From Bugula neritina (taxonomy: Eukaryota; Bryozoa; Gymnolaemata; Cheilostomatida; Bugulidae), in contig OZ037766.1 in NCBI GenBank assembly GCA_964035545.1, forward strand, positions 30,968,273-31,032,272: a stretch of 64,000 nucleotides of DNA, written 5' to 3'. Position numbers and translations under genes: made by a program. The notes under the pieces are model-generated. The model searched no databases. It saw only the letters and a program-made list of their open reading frames with translations, and was not told the DNA's origin. Of this stretch, positions 14,301-28,030 are shown piece after piece (the stretch's first letter is position 1; each line of letters begins with the position of its first letter).

Positions 14301-17300
14301 AAAGCAAACATCAAATGTTTGTCATTATCACTTTTGGTTGAATTTTCACACTATAAGGCATTTGTGGGGCTTTCCACAAAATTGAAAATAGCAGTTTCTT
14401 ATTTTAAAAATGAAATTTAAATTTTTATTGTTTTTGTTGCATATAATTTCTTCTGGTTATAATGTATGAGCAATGTTGAATTTTTGTTGAATTTTAGATT
14501 TTCCATATCATAAAAGCAAAACAATTTTACTTTAATTTAAAAAACATGAAACATCACAGCTTTGTTATTCTTTTTGTCAAATATAGTATGTTTTCTACTA
14601 GTAACTAAGATTGTTTTCATTTCCCGCAGGAGTACAGTGTCCAGTGCCAAAGCGTATCTCAAACATGGCGTCTCGAAACTACACCGGGACAAGCTATGAA
14701 GACACAGCTCTGTACACGTGCATACCTGGATATGAGACAAATATTACTGGGAGTATTTGGTGTCGAGCTAACAAAACCTGGTCAAGCTTTGTTAGCTGTG
14801 TCCGTGAGTATCTCTTTCATCAGTTCTTATATGTGAAAGTGCCGATTGATTTTTGTTATAAATAAAACTTGCTTTACTAAAGAGACTTAGGCTCAGGCTA
14901 AGTAAGTATATTTTACATATATATTAGTTCATTACTATTCAATATCACTTTCGTTACATAATGCTTAGTCTAAAATTATATTCTGTCAGAAAAATTCTTA
15001 GTTATTTTTCTGGATGCTGTATAAATGTTAAAACGACCAGCAGGTGATAACGGTTGATTCTATTTACAAGTGGTGACTCATCTGAGACTGCATGTTCCTA
15101 GTATCTATTATTCAATTAATTGTGTCTATTGGCTTTTAATATTGATAACTGTTTAGCTAAATTGATTGATTCTACTTTGTCTTACAATGAAGGTATATAT
15201 AAGCTCTATACAAAAGGTTTCGGGATTATGTGTTAGTGTTTATACATGCAGTGATAACAAACATGCGACTTTTAATCAGTTAGTAATGTGTATAAGACTG
15301 TGTTGTTTACACAAATGTTTATGTTACATATCAACTGTGGACAGAAAGCTTTTAAAAAACACTTTTGGCTGTTATAGGTCATCACTTTATTTACTATAAA
15401 TATTTGAAAATTGTTTTATTGAAAAATAACTTTTTAAACAGCTGGTTTCCCCAGGTACCTAGATGTTGTGCAAATCTAGCTCCTCTCTCTGCAGAATTAA
15501 ACAAACTATAGCGTCAACAAGCTTACTCAAGTAATGCTATGTAATGTAAATAATTATGAACAATATTCAACAAGTATAGCTTTATAAGTTCAAAATGTTG
15601 TATAGCAAATTACCCTAAACTGTGGTCATTAAACGTAGAATTTTTTAGTTTCTGTCTATAACTTTTTTAAAGTTACTGCAACTTTTATGGTAAAACTTTG
15701 CTACTCAGTACACATGATTATAGCAAATATAGTTCAGATTATGTAATTCAGCTGCAGAGTATAACCCTATTCATATTTAGCCAGGTTTGGTTAAGTTTTT
15801 CAAACAACTACTATGTTGTGATAAGTTCCAGAAAAAGAAATACTGTTTATCAAACCATAAACATTGTACTTCACATAAACTAATGAATATCGGTTTCTGT
15901 ATAATGTGACATTGTTTATATTATTATACATAATATATATATTCTATACGACTTAAAGTAGGTGAAATGAGTTTTGACACATAAGAGAATAATATTTGTT
16001 AAACTTTTTGACCTTGCAGTGCTTTGCTGATTTGTTCCTGAGTTCCTGGGTTCCTGGTATAGTCTTTATAATACTGTATTACAACATCTTGAAATGATTT
16101 TCAACTTATTGCTACACGTTACATTGCACAACATATAACATACTTTGTTGTTAGGCTATTTTGCAGCTAAAAAAGATTTACAGATATTCAAGTAATACAA
16201 TCAACTAATAAAAGTACTTGCATAAATTATTAGTTAGTTATTTTTTCTGAATTAAATTAATTTTATTGTTTGAATAAAAGACAGGTTTTTTAGTCTAAAG
16301 TAAAATGAGTAATTAAGAAAAATTCTTTAGCAAATAAATTCATTATACCAGCTTTTTAAAATATCTGTATCCAAACAACTAATAAACTGCAATTTTACTT
16401 TAAAATGACTTCCTTTAACCTTTCCCATTATTTGTTTGATAAAAAGTTTAATTAATTTGAAGCAGAAATACAAATAATTATATAGTTACCAATAAAACAA
16501 CAATTATGGTTTAAATTATATTGTTTTAATTTGTAGGTAAGAACTGTGGATCACCTCCTATCTTGCCAAATGGTTATGTAACACACTACGTCTACACAAC
16601 AACCTTTCAATCTAATGTCACATACGGCTGTAGCAGAGGCTATATATTAGATGGCTCCTCTACTATTACATGCAATGAGGAGGGAGTGTGGACCACGCCC
16701 CCAATTTGTCATAGTGAGTTCAACTGAGAAAAGATGCAAAAACTACTTTGAAAAATAAAACATTTGAATTGCAAATTGAGCAGGCCAGAAACTGCATATA
16801 TTTTTTAGTTGAAATTTTAAAAAAGATGTAACATTTCGTTTGATTATTCTTAATGCATGTCTTGCAATATTTCCAGGAATAAGATGCAATGAACCACCAG
16901 AAATCCAAAATGGCCGCCGGCATGTTGGTGGCCATTATTATAGAGATTTGACAGTGTATGAGTGTGATATTGGCTATCTTCTGTCTGGAAACTCTTCTAT
17001 CTTCTGTCAGTTTGATGGGCACTGGTCAGCCAAACCTGAGTGCCATGGTGGGTGTGAAACTACATGTACTAAGCAATGTTTTTATGCACATACCATATGC
17101 CAATAGATTGAGTTCATGTTTCAAAAAATGAGTTACACTAGAGTAGTTCTTACATCAACTTGAAAATTTTGATAGCAATATGGTTTAGTTTTTTTTCATA
17201 TATAAACATTGCTCTCAAAGAAATACATAAGTTGGTACGTGTTTAATATTTCAGTCGTATCTTGCGGCAGACCGCCACAAGTTGAACATGGCTCCCTCAA

Positions 17301-18800
17301 AGTAGTCTCCGGATACAAGTTTACTGATCACATTGAGTACTTTTGCTTTAATGGATATCTGTTGTATGGAGTAAACTTTGCCACCTGTTTATCTAATGGA
17401 AGCTGGAGCAGAGCACCATCATGTATCTCTTCCTTATATATAAAGCCTAAAGGTCAAGGGTATCTAGCATCTAGCCCACCTTTGTCATTGCTTTTTACAA
17501 ATACAATAACTATAGCAAAAGCTATGACTTCCTCTAAGCCAACCACACCAACTACCATACCAACTACCAAACCAACCACCAAACAAACCACCAAACCAAC
17601 CACCTTACCAACTACCAAACCAACCACTACATTAACCACCAAACCAACCACCACACCAACCACTACAACAACCACCACACCAACCACCACACCAGTTACC
17701 AAACCAACCACCTCACCAACTATCAAACCAACTACTACATTAACCACCATACCAACCACCACACCAGTTACCAAACCAACCACCTCACCAACTATCAAAC
17801 CAACTACCAAACCAACTACAGCAATGGTAGGTGTATCATCTACTCGGTTATCTGCCAAAGCAGCCACTATAACAAAGCCTATGAATGCTACAGGAATAAC
17901 AGAAAAGGGCACTGCTTCAACAAAAAGATTAGGCAATGAGAACAAGTTTAGGTCAGCATCTGGCTCAGCTGCTACGACAGCAAACAACATGCAAACAAAA
18001 TTTACTTTCCCAACTGTAAACAGTCAACCAGAACCCCATAGTAAATACAATGTCATCGATAATGTGACCCTTAAGGATGATGATAACTCCCCAGAAATTT
18101 CAGCCATCTCTTCTAAAGATGGAAAGATGTATCAGCAGAGTAAAGTTCATCAGAAGAAAGCTAAATCAAATGGATTTGCAATTGGATTTTCCGTTTTGGC
18201 AATTATTTTGGCTGCCCTCTGTATTTTATTTGTCACCTGGAGACTTCTTAAAATTAGGTAAGCATGTAGTTGATAATGTTGTTGATAGATTTGAAGTTTA
18301 TACTAAATACTTGGTCTAAACTCTGTTGCCCTTAGCATTGCTGCTTTTACTGATTGTTACAGTTTCTACTGTTCAGCATATCAAACAAATTAGTTTAAGA
18401 ACTCAACTTCGGTAATTAGTTTTGGTGGGTTCATTCAGGGCTTTTACTCAGAATTATTTTCTTATAAACTATGTTGGTGAAGTTAAATGAATTATATTAA
18501 TTATACATCTATAGCTAATTGTTATTATACTGAATAGTTGGGCGATATCTTTTTTCTCTCAGCCTGCAATGCAGCAGTAGAAAAATAACCCCATGCACTC
18601 TATAAATCCAGCTTTGTTCTGTAGTATAAACAGTATTGCTCTGTGCTATGTTCTAATTGGCTTATAATCAGTTGTGCATAACTTTATGTAGGAAGCGAAG
18701 AGGTCAGTGTGCAGTGACAGTAAGCAATGCTCTCTACAGCAGTGAAGGCCAAACTATGACTGTCTACTCATTTAAAAGTAAAGAACCCTCAGAAGAGTAA
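10777..18800 (+). CDS. Sushi gene A: seven-CCP type I membrane protein with Thr-rich stalk
   Basis: Exons: 10777-10831 (signal peptide MWMLTALCMLLTLEVSSA), 11624-11818 (CCP1), 12391-12568 plus 13470-13594 (CCP2, split), 13948-14178 (CCP3), 14630-14803 (CCP4), 16537-16713 (CCP5), 16877-17047 (CCP6), 17255-18257 (CCP7, stalk, TM), 18692-18800 (tail). The phases close exactly to 805 aa. Each CCP shows the four-Cys pattern and a conserved Trp before the last Cys; many NxS/T sequons. CCP2 has two extra Cys (SYCYDRYGSRYRC) absent from B and C. After CCP7 comes a PTT-repeat stalk likely to be O-glycosylated, then a TM segment (GFAIGFSVLAIILAALCILF), a basic stop-transfer and a 40-aa tail with NALYSSEGQTMTVYSF. 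Domain type is certain; ligand is unknown. Complement regulation, adhesion and selectin-like roles are all possible. Confidence 0.85.
11204..11385. repeat. (TA)n microsatellite in intron 1 of gene A
   Basis: Nearly uninterrupted TA dinucleotides with a few ATAAATA and CTGCA interruptions. Lies between the signal-peptide exon and the CCP1 exon. Confidence 0.9.
13090..13250 (-). mobile_element. possible degenerate tRNA-derived SINE in intron 3 of gene A
   Basis: On the minus strand, GGGTTTGACTC resembles a pol III B box (GGTTCGANNCC) and is preceded by a tRNA-like stretch (CTAGCCATCACTATACTG). A G-rich segment lies at the plus-strand left end. More diverged than the element at 49323-49538, and the family link is uncertain. 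Confidence 0.3.
14804..16536 (+). other. long intron 6 of gene A
   Basis: 1.7 kb of AT-rich sequence between the CCP4 and CCP5 exons; the matching introns in B and C are only about 115 bp. No exon, TIR or tRNA-like structure was recognised in it, so it looks like an insertion or expansion specific to gene A. Confidence 0.5.
17527..17822 (+). repeat. Thr/Pro-rich coding minisatellite (mucin-like stalk)
   Basis: In-frame degenerate repeats based on ACCAAACCAACCACC and ACCACACCAACC encode PTTKPTT/PTTTPTT runs. The repeat is internal to the 1,003-bp exon of gene A. Known in general: such Thr/Pro tracts are O-glycosylated rigid spacers. Copy number is probably polymorphic. B and C have no such tract. 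Confidence 0.85.
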
Positions 18801-20325
18801 ACTCTATCTTATATGACTTCACTGTAACTACCTAGCATTTACTACCAGAAAAGATGAATTGAGAGCTTAAATTGCACTTCTACGTAAGCTCTAACAGTAA
18901 AACTTACCATAATGCAGTAAAAATATATTTATGATTTTAGCTGTAGTTAATAAAATGTTGAATATTGTTGTAACATACATTATTGTAAAGTCAGGGTAGC
19001 TGCAATAATATTGAGTATGGCAAAATGCAAATGATGGTAAACGTTGCCCTGCTTTAAATTTCATATGAAAGCTAAAATTTTTAATGACTAATAAAGCTTG
19101 CAGGCATTTATATAGGTGATGCTGTAATTTAGTTCACTTAAAACAAGAACTCTATTAACCGAAAGCAGCTTCGATCACTTCGGAGGGTGTTACAGCTGTA
19201 AGCTAAAAGACTGTTTTAAGTTGCATTAGTATAATGAAGCTGTTTTATAGCTGTTAAAAACCTGTGCAACCAGTCTAACGGAAATATACTGCTGACCTAA
19301 TTCTAATTATATTTATTTAGCTTTCCAAAATAAACATCTGGATGCTATAGTACCTATACTATTTTAAGCCTGTGTACTTGAGATTATGATTTATATCCAT
19401 TGCTACACATTCATTAAACTGTAACATAATTTTTGGGAAAACCATATTTGATGCTTTTATGCACAAACACAGTATTGCAACAATGATGGTTTGATATAAT
19501 GTAAGATGCTGTATTAATATACAAATAAGAATGTGATATATATATATTACATGAAAGATGTGCGGTTGTGATATAATCCTAAACTATCAGATATGAAGCT
19601 GGTAATAAGTTCAAAGAAATTATTAAGCATTGAACAATTGGAACATTCATGCAGTCTACTATACTCCCAGTCTAAATAAAACACTCAGCTTTCCAAACTC
19701 TACTTTGCAAAAAGGCGGTTTTTGGTTGAAAAGCTATAGTATCATGAATATGCTCAAGTGAAAACCTGAAAAAGTAGTGCTTTTCATCAAAAAAGTGCAA
19801 GTATAAAGATAGAAGAATAGTAATTTTCATTACAATCTCTATAACATCACAAAAAATATCAATTTCTGCAAAATTAATTTGAAAAAATAACTGGATTGGT
19901 TTAATTTTGAATTTTTTCTGTTATAGTTATAATGAAACAGTAACATGCATACATAATCTAAAAGTATGGGGGCAAGGGGTTTTTTAAAAAATATATTTTT
20001 CAATCATTCATTTATTTGTTTGCACCGCAGTAAATTAACGTCAAAGCAATGTTACAAATTTCATGTGCAAAGCTACTTTTGTTCAACTAAATACAAATAA
20101 CAATACCACAGTGACTCCCCTTCCCCTTCGCATTCAGTTTGGATTGGCTCCACTCCCTGTGAACACTGAGGATGGCTCACAGAGTATAAAAATAGTTGCA
20201 AGAGCCAACTATTTGGATAATTAGTATATATATTAGCTGCAGCATTGATGCTCTAGTATAGCAGTCACATGTTATAGCTCCTTTATAGCCTTTTCTAGAA
20301 AACCAATCTAGTAAGAACATCTTGC
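18801..20325. promoter_or_regulatory. A-B intergenic region with poly(A) signal and B promoter
   Basis: AATAAA at 18949-18954, about 150 nt after A's stop, is a likely poly(A) signal. Near the other end TATAAAAA at 20185-20192 lies about 140 nt upstream of gene B's ATG and is a good TATA box. The whole region has a diverged copy at 30129-32230 upstream of gene C, although the C copy has a weaker TATA (ATTATAATAA). Confidence 0.55.
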
Positions 20326-23300
20326 ATGGTAATGGAAGTTTTGGTGCTTGCTGGAATCTTGCTCTTGCAGTCAAGTTTTGGTGAGTCTGACTAATTTTTA
20401 ACAAAAATAACAAAATAATTTTAAGCGTGTTTGTATACTTGGGCTGTGCATCTAATTACTATCCTGTCTATACAAAACAAACGTAAATTTGTATGACTGG
20501 AAATAATGTGCCTGTGTTACTATTTGGTAAGGATAATTAACTCAATACTTATCAATGATATCTTTATGTGATGCATTGTAGTCTATTTGGTTTATAGCTT
20601 CGCTTATCTGTTTATATAACGAAACTCTATTCATTTTATGTTTCAAATTTGTAGACTATAATAATCTTCTGAAACAAACAGTTTTCAACCAGCAACCAGC
20701 ACACTTGCATAAGCTTACTCTACTGCAGCTGATCAAAACTGTTTTCTTATTAAGCTGTGAGACAAGTTTGTTATATATAAGAGTAATCAATTTTAAGAGC
20801 TTGAATTCCAATAGCTTTAGTTGAAGGTGTGACATGAGATTTTCTCAAGAGCATCTTTTGTTCTCTTGCTACATTTTTTATCTAGAACATAGGCTTACCC
20901 TAATCTATAAGTTGCTGTATTTTTAGTATTCACTTTCGTATGATGGCATGATATTTTAATCATTTGCAAATTTACAATAAGTAAATTATAAAGCTATAAC
21001 CATCTTGTTTTACTAGGTGTAGTATCCAGCTCACCATGTGGAGACCCCCCAACAGTATCCAATGCTACTGTAGAGGTTAATGAGACAGCGGTACCCTACC
21101 CTACGGCCACGTACACATGTGATGCTGCCAATGGATACGTGCTGACAGGAAATGACACCATCTACTGCTTTAGTGACTTTCAAATGAATATATGGAGTTC
21201 ATCACAGTTCACATGCACAAGTAATGAATTATATGCAATAATTTCTGTCAATTCTAGAACCCTTCTCAATAAATGCCGTAGACTCCAGTGTATTAGGATG
21301 TGCAGAAACTATAGCTGTGCAACTCAGAGTATTCTAGTGCTATATTGTATTGTTATGTTATATTATGTTATTCTTTTATATTATTATATTGTTATGTATT
21401 GTTGCATTATATTATATTATTCTATTCTATTATTATATTCTTATGTATTATTTATAATGTCTATATATAGAAGCTTATAAGTACTTATTGCTATAATATT
21501 CTAATTTCTTATATGGCAGTCAAGTAGAGCTTATACCTTCACGATTTTCAGTCAGAATTTCAATGTCTCCAAGTTGCATAGCATTGTCAAAGCCACCATG
21601 TGATATTTTTTTAGACTACGATAATTTAATCAACAGAGTTCAGAATATTATAATAATTAAAAGGAGTAATAACTCTTCGTAAATATCAATTAGATGGCGA
21701 ACTTATATGTTTATACTTATATATTACTCATGCTTTTTAAATTATTGCTTTTATGCTGTCAACTTTACTAATTCATGATGTTTTCAAAGATTATTAAATA
21801 ATGATTAGGCGAGTTATATTTTACTATTAGAAAGTGAGCTTCATCATCTATATGCTTGCATCGAGTTTCAGTTTAACACTGAACTGGGGTGCGTACTCAA
21901 GAGAGTGCTATTAACTGAAACTCGGTACTTTTTTCAGCAGAGGTATATAAATGCAACTTTAAAAAGAAGTTGAATTGTCAAAAAACCACAAATAACTAAT
22001 AACAAGCCTATTCACATTATGCTGAACAGTAATAATTTATTGGCAGTTTTAATAGACGCTTATTTTTTATTTGTAGGGACAAAATGCTCTGAGGACCCTT
22101 ACAAAGACAGCAATCACACTATAACGTATTTTGAGACAACTCGCACTGAAAGCTACACAGAATTTATTGAGTATGCATACTCATATTTTAATTACGAGTA
22201 TAATAACACTTATGGCTATTGGGCAACAAGGTACCGGACAGTTGAACAGAAATCTGAAGTGTAAGGATGCCAAATACTTATAAAAATTAAATTATAAAAA
22301 GTGCTATGATTTATAGTAGTTAGAACCATGCTAAATTTGTGGCCTAATTTATGCAACAAAAGACTCTTGAATAAGTGTAATAATATAGTTCAATGCATTC
22401 TATATTAAGTATAGGTTACAGTCATTCAGCTATGCATTCAGCTAAGAAAATTGATAAATAAAACAAAGTTATTCAACAACAGGTTTTAGCAGACACCACA
22501 TCTAAATTTTAATTGAATGAGAAGGGATAGTTTTGTCCTTTCACTAAGATGATAGTTGCTTTGCATTAGGTACTATGGGCAGAATATAACCAGTTACTGT
22601 AAAGCTGGCTATGAATATCCAGATGGATCAACAACTTCCTCAGTTGAATGTAGTATTAACGGGACGTGGATCTACCCACCCACTGAGTGTCAAAGTGAGT
22701 ACATCAATGCTCATGCAGCCTATCTCTAGCTGCTAATGGATATAACACAAATATATCTACGTACATTGTACATCCCATATCATTATTTTAGAAAAGGATT
22801 GTGGGGCAGTAGAAAATATGACTGGGGTGGAATGTTACGTTTCATCTACAGTGTACCAAAGTGTGGCTAGCTGCAGATGTAAAGATGGTTATGAGAGAAA
22901 ATACTTATATTATTATCGAGGAAGGTATTATACAGACAACTATTACACAATGACTTGTCGCTCCAATAGCCAATGGAGCCGGCCTGATGACGGTAGACAA
23001 AATTATTGCACCAGTGAGTTATTTATGTCTTAACTAAATTGAAGTGTTGTCAAAACTGCAGTGAGAAAAGAATTTAGCTGACCATAATGTTTTATATAAC
23101 ATACACTGAAAGTTTTTGCAATATTGTCTTACAAACTTGCACTTTTATTGATTTAATCATCAAAGAGATATGTTGTACATGGTTTAGACTTGAGCTAATT
23201 ATATGCCAGTTCAAAGCTAATTCTTTTAGTGTTCACTATATAAACCTTAAGCTATCGCACAAAAAGACGTAATTTTAAAAACAGCACTCTGACTTTTTTA

Positions 23301-25247
23301 GTTTGAGCTTTTTTATATATAAAACAGAAATGAAAAAAAACTGTCAAAAAAGTTGCACAGCTGAAAGTTATAAAAAGAAACTAGATGGGCAAATAGGATA
23401 TTTTTTTACAAAATAACTTGCACTTATTAGCTATATCAGAGCTTTCATAATCTTTGACAGGGGTGCAATGTCCTGCCTTGAACCAAAACATTCTTAGCAA
23501 TGTAGCCTCATTAAACTATACTGGAACAAGCTATGAAGATATAGTTCTGTACACATGCATACCTGGATATGAGACAAATGTTACTGAGAGTATTTGGTGT
23601 CAAGCTAACAAAACCTGGTCAAGCTCTGCTGGCTGTGTCCGTGAGTTTTCCATGCATGTATATATCTATCAAAAGTTAAATCCAACAGACATGAACACTC
23701 TAAGTTCAATAGGTTCTTGCAACAGAGCCTGACACTCTTTTTTATATTTTTGCTGCAGCTAAAGATTGTGGGACACCTCCAATTGTACAAGATGGTTATG
23801 CTGTAGACTACATGGGCTCAACAACTTTCTCGTCTAGGATATTTTATAGTTGTAACAGAGGCTATACAATAATTGGATTATCTTCGATTGTATGCAATGA
23901 GAATGGAGTATGGACCCCACCACCCATTTGTCACAGTAGGTTGATTCCAGGCTAATAAATGTATTCGGCTATACATGCATACAAGCATCTGAATATTCTA
24001 CAGTTCGCCCTGAACAAATCCAACTATATCAAATGCATCTTAAATATCCTTCTGTTGATGTTTCCTAATTAACCCTAAGGTGGATTTATAAATAACTGCG
24101 ATTCTTACTGTACAAAAATGACAGCTATAGTTAAAATTACAATTACAAATTTATTTCAGGAATAAGATGCAATGAACCACCAGAAATCCAAAATGGCCGA
24201 CGACATGTTGGTGGTCATTATTATGGAGATTCAACAGTGTATGAGTGTGATATTGGCTATCTTCTGTCTGGAAAATCTTCTATCTCCTGTCAGTTTGACG
24301 GGCACTGGTCAGCCAGGCCTGAGTGTCATGGTGGGTGTGTAAATGTGAATGCCATCTCTTTACTATCACAGCTCAAGTGTTTATCATTTATAACTTGTTA
24401 CACTGAAAAGTTTACAAAACAACATTGGCAAGTTAGAAATTGCTTTATTCATCCGTTTATACATGTACATGCCCTGGCTTACATTTTATGTTTTACAACC
24501 AACAAGGAAAACACTGTTACTTGCTAAACTTGGCCATCTTTTAAATTTTAGTGTTGAGGCTCTAAATTATGTATGGCTTAGTTAGAGGTGATGCAGTTGA
24601 AGTGATGTTTAAATGAACAGGATAAAGTTAGTCATGGGTGGTCATGAGGATAATTGTTGATGATCCAATATACTTGTATTCTAATTACATTAAAAATACA
24701 ATATGTTGCTCATTATCTATGGAAACATCATGGATATTTTGTTGCTCCAATCACATTTCCCCAAATAGATATAAATGTATCTGAAACCAGCTTCATGTTT
24801 TTTTATGTTGACCTTTCATTGTATAACTGTTGGTATCGAAGAGGTCAAATAGTTGTTTGATTTATATTACAGATAACTTGACATTTATAGCAGAAAACTA
24901 AATTGTTTAATAAACTGAAAAACATAAACAGCCGTTATATAATTTTAGCTTCATCCTGTGGGCGGCCACCTTATGTTGAGCATGGTTCCTTCAAAATTAC
25001 TTCTGGGTACAAGTTTGCTGAACATGTAGAGTACACGTGCTTCAACGACTTTATGTTAAATGGAGTGAACTTTGCAGTCTGCTTATCTAACGGTAGCTGG
25101 AGCAAGCCACCCTCGTGCCTTTCAGCTGCAAAGGGTGCAGCAAGAAATCAAATACCCCCTTCAGGTTTTTTTTCAATATTTAGATCAACTTTAACACCAA
25201 GTAGAGTTGCATCAGATATTTTAATTTTTAATAATCAAACTTTCTGA
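20326..25247 (+). CDS. Sushi gene B: seven-CCP protein, possibly secreted after loss of splice sites
   Basis: Exons: 20326-20380 (signal MVMEVLVLAGILLLQSSFG), 21017-21220, 22077-22260, 22570-22694, 22792-23013, 23461-23640, 23759-23935, 24160-24330, 24949-25247. Phases close to 538 aa when the last exon runs to its own TGA at 25245. All seven CCPs keep their four Cys. In gene C the homologous exon ends at TCAG|GTGACA (36734), but in B that place reads TCAGATAT, so the donor is gone, and the acceptor of the next exon has changed from TTTTAG to GTTTG. Reading on gives a short novel end (ASDILIFNNQTF) and then a stop, with AATAAA 41 nt later. A phase-1 cryptic donor exists at 25164 (TCAG|GTTTTT) but no in-phase acceptor was found for the TM exon. 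So B is either a soluble sushi protein or a decaying gene. Confidence 0.7.
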
Positions 25248-25287
25248 TAATTTTGGCAATACTGTTTTTTATTATTAGAAGATAAAA

Positions 25288-25293
25288 AATAAA
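25288..25293 (+). promoter_or_regulatory. candidate poly(A) signal just after gene B's read-through stop
   Basis: AATAAA about 41 nt after the TGA at 25245-25247. The aligned position in gene C reads AAAATCAACTC and lacks the hexamer, so it is specific to B. It would allow a short transcript lacking the TM exon. Confidence 0.4.
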
Positions 25294-25649
25294 CTCAGTT
25301 TCTTTTATTCAATTGTTAAATCAAGAAAATTATCAAAATTGTTTGAAACTGAAAGAACAATCTCTTCCATATCAATCACTATAAAGACTCATGAGAGAAC
25401 AACCAAAACCCAGACCGACACTGATCACATTTACAATACTTTAGGTTTGACAAGGAGCAGTCAGGAGAGTAAATCTGGACAGTATGCTAGCCTACCTCCC
25501 AGTCAAGTACATAACAGTCTTGCTTCCAAACACAGTTCTGCTATAAGTGGATCTGATCATAGCGGGCTAGTTGTTGGGGTTGCAGTTTTAGCAGCTGTCC
25601 TCTTTGTTGTGTTGGTTGCTATAGGAGTTCGTAAGGCACTGAAAGCAAG

Positions 25650-26267
25650 GTAAGTGAGCAGTGTCTGATGAAAGTGACACAGGTAAACGTGGCACGGGAA
25701 TTCTGACACAAATGGAAATATAAGTAAAAGTGGCACATTTTAATATTGGTTTCTACAGGTTTTGAGGGTTTAGGTTTGAAGGTGAAGGTTTGGGGTTTGG
25801 GCTTAGGCAAATTCAGCACCAGCTGGTCATTCTATGCTAAATCAACAAGGCCAAAACCGACCCATCTTAGAATTTTTAGTAGAGTATTTAAAAACATGTC
25901 AAATGAAAAAATATCCAATATATATTTACCCTCATTTCTTATTAGTTTTGTAGTTTGGGCACTTTTTTGTGAAGTTGGTAAAATATTGGTACTTTTTTCA
26001 TTGGTTTTGGTACTGAAGGTCAACTTCCTAGATTGTTTATCTCGGAGAAAATTGAAGATAAACCTTTTATATTTTTATGGATGATAGTTCTACATTATTT
26101 TATTCAAATTGAAGCAAAAAACCTGCTATAAGTGTTGAGAAACATTTTCTGTTGAACTAAATTTTTAGGTCAAAAATTCGGTAATCTTAAAAATCATCAA
26201 TTTCCCGGCACTTTAAATTCACTTTTTTACAAATAGCTATGATTTTGGTACCTTCAGCACTTAATAA

Positions 26268-26358
<91 letters not shown>

Positions 26359-28030
26359 CACATTGAAAAAATTTCAGCTTTTTACTAGCATAATTTTCAT
26401 CACAACTGCGTGTTGAAATCTTAAAATTATGCAATTATGCACTATTTCATGATAAGAAAACTCAATGTGGTTATAAATGATTTGTTTTACAAGTGGTTTC
26501 ATTTTAAAAATGTTGGTATATATTATATTATATTAAAAACTGTATTTATATGTTGTTCCTTCATGGATGAAATTGACGAATTTTTGCAAGTTTCGCCTAT
26601 ATTTAAAGGTACACTTTGTACAATTACTGAAACATGCATGAAGTTATAAAAATGTACCAACATCTTTTACATACCTGCTATCGTTTTTCATAACATTTAA
26701 ATTTAATTTGGATATCATTACACGTCATATATGATTGATCAACTTGGGTTCATTTTCTAAACAAACAGTAGTAAACTGTTTGTTACAATTTAAAAGCACA
26801 ATAGATTTAAAACTCACGCGCTCCTATATAATAATATGTGTCTGTGTGTGTTGAAAAATTTTGCGGATAGTAACTAATAGTAGTTTGTAGGTTTTTTATA
26901 AAGGGAGACAAGGTGGTCATGTTGTTGTAGAGCCTCACCTGACAGTGTTGTGTAAGGGCTTCATTGCTGGTGCTAGAGTGTCAAACTGCGTTATTGTAGC
27001 TTTTACCCTTAACTCAACTGTGCGTATCATCTAGTTCAACTGTGTTAAGCCATGCATAGAGAACTACTGCATTGCAAATCTAGCCTCTCATGAAGATGAT
27101 TTTAGACTCCATGCTTAGTGGAACTCTTTTCAACTATAAGTTATGACATAAATGCCTGTGATAGTGTAAGTGGAATGATTCAAAGGCAAGCTGCTAAAAC
27201 TGATTTGCAAGTAGTGACTTTCAGACATTTCGTTAACTCCCAAGACTTATTCTAGTAAAGCTTACCCTACTTAAAAAATGTGACTTTTCTTCTGTATCAC
27301 TAGAGATATGTTAGAACTCTTTCCCAGTCTCAGATTTCTTGCTTCTGACTTGTAAAGGCTGTGCCTGGTATCCGTGAATATTATTGTTCTATCCCTACAG
27401 TTAGAAGTACCAATTTTTTATTAACTTAATTCTGCTCACAAATAGTGCCATAACTACAAAACTATTAGGAATTAAGGGCTATAATTGATATTTTATATTT
27501 TTTCATCTGACATGTTTTGGAATTACCATACTAAAATCTTGAAAAAATTTCCAAAAACATTGTCAATTTGGCATGGGATGACCCACAAGTGTGCCATTTT
27601 TACTGGCATGTTTGTGTTATTTTTACTTTTTTAATTTTTACCTAAAATTGAGTGTTCAATAGGTCACATTTTTCTTTTTCAAAACACCTAAAATTTGACT
27701 GATTTAATTCCCTTAACTTTGGCAGGTTTTATAATACAATATTCAAAAACATTAATAGCTATTCAAAAAAGTTATGCGAACCTGAGTATGCTCAGCTTAT
27801 ATTATCATGTTTCATTACAAATTTTGGCTTGAAATGAGTCGAAGCTTTAAGAAGCATGAATACCTTATAACTTCCGAGGTAACAATATATTTGCATTATA
27901 TTTTGCTTACACATAAAAGACACTCATTCCTATAAAGAACTCTTTTTTTCTTTACAATAGTTTTACTCACGTAGGGTAAGAATGAAAAAAAGCATTACTT
28001 TATTTTATATGTTTTATGTTTTATTAAAAG
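25650..28030 (+). other. 2.4-kb intron between B's TM and tail exons
   Basis: Contains the (TA)n tract at 26270-26356 and otherwise unassigned AT-rich sequence. The C counterpart (37164-37880) is 0.7 kb, and only its ends align with this intron, so about 1.7 kb was gained in B or lost in C. The inserted part has no visible TIR or ORF of note. Confidence 0.5.
26270..26356. repeat. (TA)n microsatellite
   Basis: Pure TA dinucleotide run inside the long B intron. Confidence 0.9.

Noticed and set aside
17454-17990. 178-codon minus-strand frame (VVVGLVVG repeats)
   Set aside because: Antisense of the Thr-rich coding repeat of gene A; no start context or splice support.
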